Shown in pieces: positions 61,111-64,000 of a DNA stretch of 64,000 nt. Below the pieces are notes generated by a model. That model saw only the letters and a program-made list of their open reading frames with translations. It ran no database searches and was not told where the DNA came from. How positions within the stretch are numbered: position 1 is the stretch's first letter; every line of letters starts with the position of its first letter. Position numbers and translations under genes: made by a program. Source of the stretch: Melanopsichium pennsylvanicum (lineage: Eukaryota; Basidiomycota; Ustilaginomycetes; Ustilaginales); assembly GCA_900208305.1 (NCBI GenBank), contig OAPG01000020.1, positions 434,001 through 498,000 on the forward strand. Direction: 5' to 3'.

Positions 61111-62442
61111 TTAGGCAAGGAGCCAGAAACCAGAACCGAGGATGGCAGCGACAGCAGCAGCACCACTAGAAACCTGTAGAGCGTTGGCACCATTACCAGA
61201 TCCCGAACCAGAACCGGAACCAGAGCCGCTGGAACTCGAAGTCTGAGTAGGAGCCGAGGTGGCAGCAGCGGCCGTGTTCGCAGCAAAACCAGAAGAAGCG
61301 GCAGCAGCATTTTGAGTAGTGTTCAAGAGAACTCGATCAATGGTATGAACAACTCCATTAGAGGCAACATTGTCCGACGAAATGATTTTAGCTTCAACGC
61401 CACCAACGGATACGAAGGCACCCGACGAGTTGGTAGTGAACACAAGCTCATTACCAGCAGCGTTGATGGCATTCTTGACGTTAGTAAGCTGGGTAGAGTA
61501 AACGACGGTTCCGTTAACAACGTGATTGAGGAGGACGGCAGCACGCTGCTCGTCAGTCGCGGCCGTGACGGTGTCGGAAACCTGCTGAATAGCCTCATTG
61601 GTGGGGGCAAAGACAGTCACGTTCGAGGTGTCAAGAGGCTCAACGAGGTTGGCATTGGTGAGCAGAGTAGCGAGCTGCGAAGCGCCAAGAGCACCAGCAA
61701 CCGAGCTGACATTGGATGGGATGGTAAGAACCTGCTCAATGGGCTGAACACGGATATTCTGGTATTGAGGGCCATCCGTGGCCGAGGCGAAGGAGACGTT
61801 ACCAGTAGCGAGTTGAACGTAGGCAGTGTTGTTGTTGGCGTGCTTGGAAAGAACGGCAACCTGGCTACGACCATTGGGAAGCATAACGTACTCAGACATG
61901 TTGAGAGCGGTGGAAGCAATGGTCTTGTTGTTGGCGCTGATGCCTTCGGTGGTGAAGGAGCCGTTGAGCACTGTTGAGTCATACGTACGAAAAGCGGTGA
62001 ACAAGTGTGAGTATTCTGTTTGACAGCTCTTGTGAAGTGCTTTGTTCGAAAAGATACAAGGGCGACTCTTAACGCGATTCATTCAGAACACGACGCAACA
62101 ATCACTCTTGCCCGAGACAGTCTGAAACGTGAGGAAAGGCAACCGCAGATGTGTGAGGTACTTACCGTGGTAGGCAATGGTGGCAACGAGCGTCTGGTTG
62201 TCGACGTTGCCAAGAGCCATGAAGGCCTGGTTGGAGGGGGCAAGCACGGTCTTATTACCTCCCTGAAGAGCGCCAAGGAGAGCGGCAGAATTGTTGCCAA
62301 CGGCGTCAGCGAGCATGGTGAGGTTGTTGGCACGAAGAGCAGCAAGGAGACCGTCAGCGAAGGCGGTAGCGTTGCCGCTGGACTGGGCGAAAGCACCAGC
62401 GGTGGCCGAAAGGGCAAGGGTGAGAGCGGCGAGGAACTTCAT
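61111..62442 (-). CDS. GPI-type fasciclin (FAS1) domain surface protein
   Basis: Two exons on the minus strand, 62442-62166 and 61970-61111, with a 195-base GTAAGT...CAACAG intron, give 378 residues. The join makes AYHVLNGSFTTEG, the expected end of FAS1 motif H1. Residues 1-19 are a signal peptide (MKFLAALTLALSATAGAFA). Two FAS1 repeats are visible: the first with TVLAPSNQAFMAL and the second (about 205-330) with VTVFAPTNEAIQQV, LLNHVVNGTV and GVVHTIDRVLL. A Ser/Gly-rich stretch and a hydrophobic tail ending in LGSGFWLLA suggest a GPI anchor. Many NxT/S sites are present. Fungal FAS1 proteins act in adhesion; the role here is not known. Confidence 0.9.
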
Positions 62443-62532
62443 TGTAGTGAATAGGACGGAGACGGAAGGAAAAAAAAAGGATATCGACGTGTATGGTTAC
62501 AAGAGAGATTAATCCAAACAAAGTATGGCGAG

Positions 62533-62540
62533 GTATATAA
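62533..62540 (-). promoter_or_regulatory. TATA box of the fasciclin gene
   Basis: TTATATAC on the minus strand, about 92 bases upstream of the ATG, in an otherwise mixed sequence. Suits a strongly expressed surface-protein gene; sequence match only. Confidence 0.45.
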
Positions 62541-64000
62541 CGGAAACAGAGACTAGACTGTGGTGAGGCATCCGTGGCTGAAACTCTCAGGATCGCAACC
62601 AGCAAGCCTCAGCGGGAGAGAAACAAGAAGCGGGCTTAGGATCGGAAGGCGGATGAAAGAGGCGCCTTTCGTTCAAGACGAGGGCACGCAAGCAAGGAGC
62701 CATTGGCTTGTAGGCGAAGCGGCTGCCGATATGTTGAATGCATGGAGCTCAAGGCTGCGCTTGAAAAGACATTCCAAGCTGCTTTGGTAGGCACCTGCAA
62801 CGGAACTCTTTAAGTTTGAGGATTGCGTTTCAACGACTGAAAAAGGTGGAGATGTGGAGCGAGGAAAGCGAGGAAAGTTTGATAGCCAAGCCTTGAGACA
62901 TGGTAAGCAAAACGGCAAGACTTGGAGGAGACCTGCGCGCAGTATTGGACGGAATCGCTGAGAGGGACAAATTAAAAATGTCAAACATAGTCAAGGGATT
63001 TGCCTCAGACCTCGCTTAGAGGCGAGGGGTGTATAGAGGAAACAAGGATTTGAGCGTGTGACGAGAGTAAGAGAAGTGGATAAAAAAAAAGTATCATCAT
63101 CAAATAATTGTACATTTGCTGTACATTTCCTAAAAGCACCATCGAAAAGGTACGAGACAGTTTCGTGACCTGTGTCAAGGGAGGAGGGGGCGACGAAGGG
63201 GTAGGGCCAGATTCAGAGAGCCAGATTCAGAGAGCCAAATTAACGAGAGAAATCACTTTTTGCAGAATGAAAGCGGAAGAGCGGGATGGCATACCTTGGT
63301 GCTTTCCTGTTAAGAACGCAAAACGGAACGACTTGGCACCAAAAACTCAAGTAGTCTGTACACATAGCAGGCGACGCACGATTCGGACAGGAAGATCGAC
63401 ATGCCGACGTTGGGTGGGAAGCGAAGGGAAAGGGAGAGAGCCAATTGCTTGGCGATTCGACTTTGAGGCTGAATGCAGTGCAAGGTGGCCGAGATGGTCG
63501 AAACTCGGCTTTGGTTGAGAAGGACCGATATTTTGTGTGAGAAAAAAAGGTATTTAGTTGCAAGCGCGCTGACAATCGCTTGGGACGGTCAGAAAGGTGG
63601 GTAGAGCAAATATGGATTCCCCGTAAGGTTGGTTGTTTTGTAGAATGCTCCATCTTTCCGAGTGGATCTCGTCCCCATATTGACATCATCATGGCGCATA
63701 TAGAAACAAAAGTTGCAAGTATTGGCATTTGATTGACTGATTTTGCATACTGTATCCCAGTGGTTTGAGGCCGGAAGCAAGCTAGCGTAATAGAATGGTG
63801 AACAGCTTGACGACACGGCACCTCGTTCTCCCCGCAATTCCGCGATCAAGTGGCAGACAAGGGTCCAGAGAAGATGTGCTTACGAAGCGTTTGCACGGTC
63901 GAGAATTTGCATAGGGTTTAGCAGCATTCAACAGAGCTTATTTGATCATTGTGAAGAAAATGAGCATTACGTGATCATTGAATGATCAGGCCACAGTGTT
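62541..64000. other. Upstream region of the fasciclin gene
   Basis: 1.46 kb to the window end. The longest frame (minus strand, 63240-63821) lacks family motifs and has a composition unlike the real genes here. No gene is supported; another gene may start beyond the window. Confidence 0.45.

Noticed and set aside
63240..63821. 193-residue minus-strand frame near the right end
   Set aside because: Composition unlike the real genes (many Ser, Cys, Met), no domain, and it lies in a promoter region.

Overview
The window is nuclear DNA of a fungus, most likely a smut (Ustilaginales, Basidiomycota). Genes are mostly single-exon or have one short GT-AG intron. Coding regions are C/G-rich at third positions, 5' leaders are CT-rich, and the house-keeping set is fungal. 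The species is my inference and cannot be fixed from sequence alone.

Region 1 (1-46587) is ordinary gene-dense euchromatin. In order it holds an SPFH/stomatin-like protein, ketol-acid reductoisomerase (ILV5), a UbiG/Coq3-like methyltransferase, a glutathione S-transferase-like protein and a mitochondrial aminopeptidase P of the Icp55 type. A 6.4-kb gene-poor stretch follows, then a Ser-rich unknown protein, Vps20 (ESCRT-III, five exons), a PPR protein, a single-pass membrane protein, an NPC2/ML-domain lipid-transfer protein and Rio2 kinase. After a 2.6-kb gene-poor AT-richer stretch come a kinesin-6, a cyclopropane-fatty-acid-synthase-type methyltransferase, Sen54 (tRNA splicing endonuclease) directly beside Tpt1 (tRNA 2'-phosphotransferase), a small SET protein, V-ATPase subunit C, an Ist3-type spliceosomal RRM protein and a short-chain dehydrogenase.

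Region 2 (about 46.6-60.5 kb) is accessory DNA. It has a solo LTR (47260-48268) with a perfect 5-bp target duplication, and a full-length Ty3/gypsy chromovirus on the minus strand (50287-59149). The chromovirus has 1011-bp LTRs, intact gag and pol joined by an ATGA stop/start overlap, a C-terminal chromodomain and a PBS that looks self-primed. It also carries a spliced 356-residue gene on the opposite strand with a Zn2Cys6-like cysteine pattern. It is flanked on both sides by copies of the same 1350-bp piece of an oxalate-decarboxylase-like pseudogene, which itself carries a 465-bp insertion.

The most unusual signal is a 73-74 bp module of four 13-bp half-sites in the order H-N9-H'-N3-H-N9-H'. 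It occurs in the LTRs, in the spacer beside the antisense gene, and twice in frame inside pol. Its core, CGGATTTC-N3-GAAATCCG, is a CGG/CCG dyad of the general kind bound by fungal Zn2Cys6 proteins. This suggests, without proving it, that the element encodes a factor for its own repeated sites. The six differences between the two LTRs are all transitions at CpG.

Region 3 (60.5-64 kb) holds the pseudogene's right end, a GPI-type fasciclin-domain surface protein, and its long upstream region.
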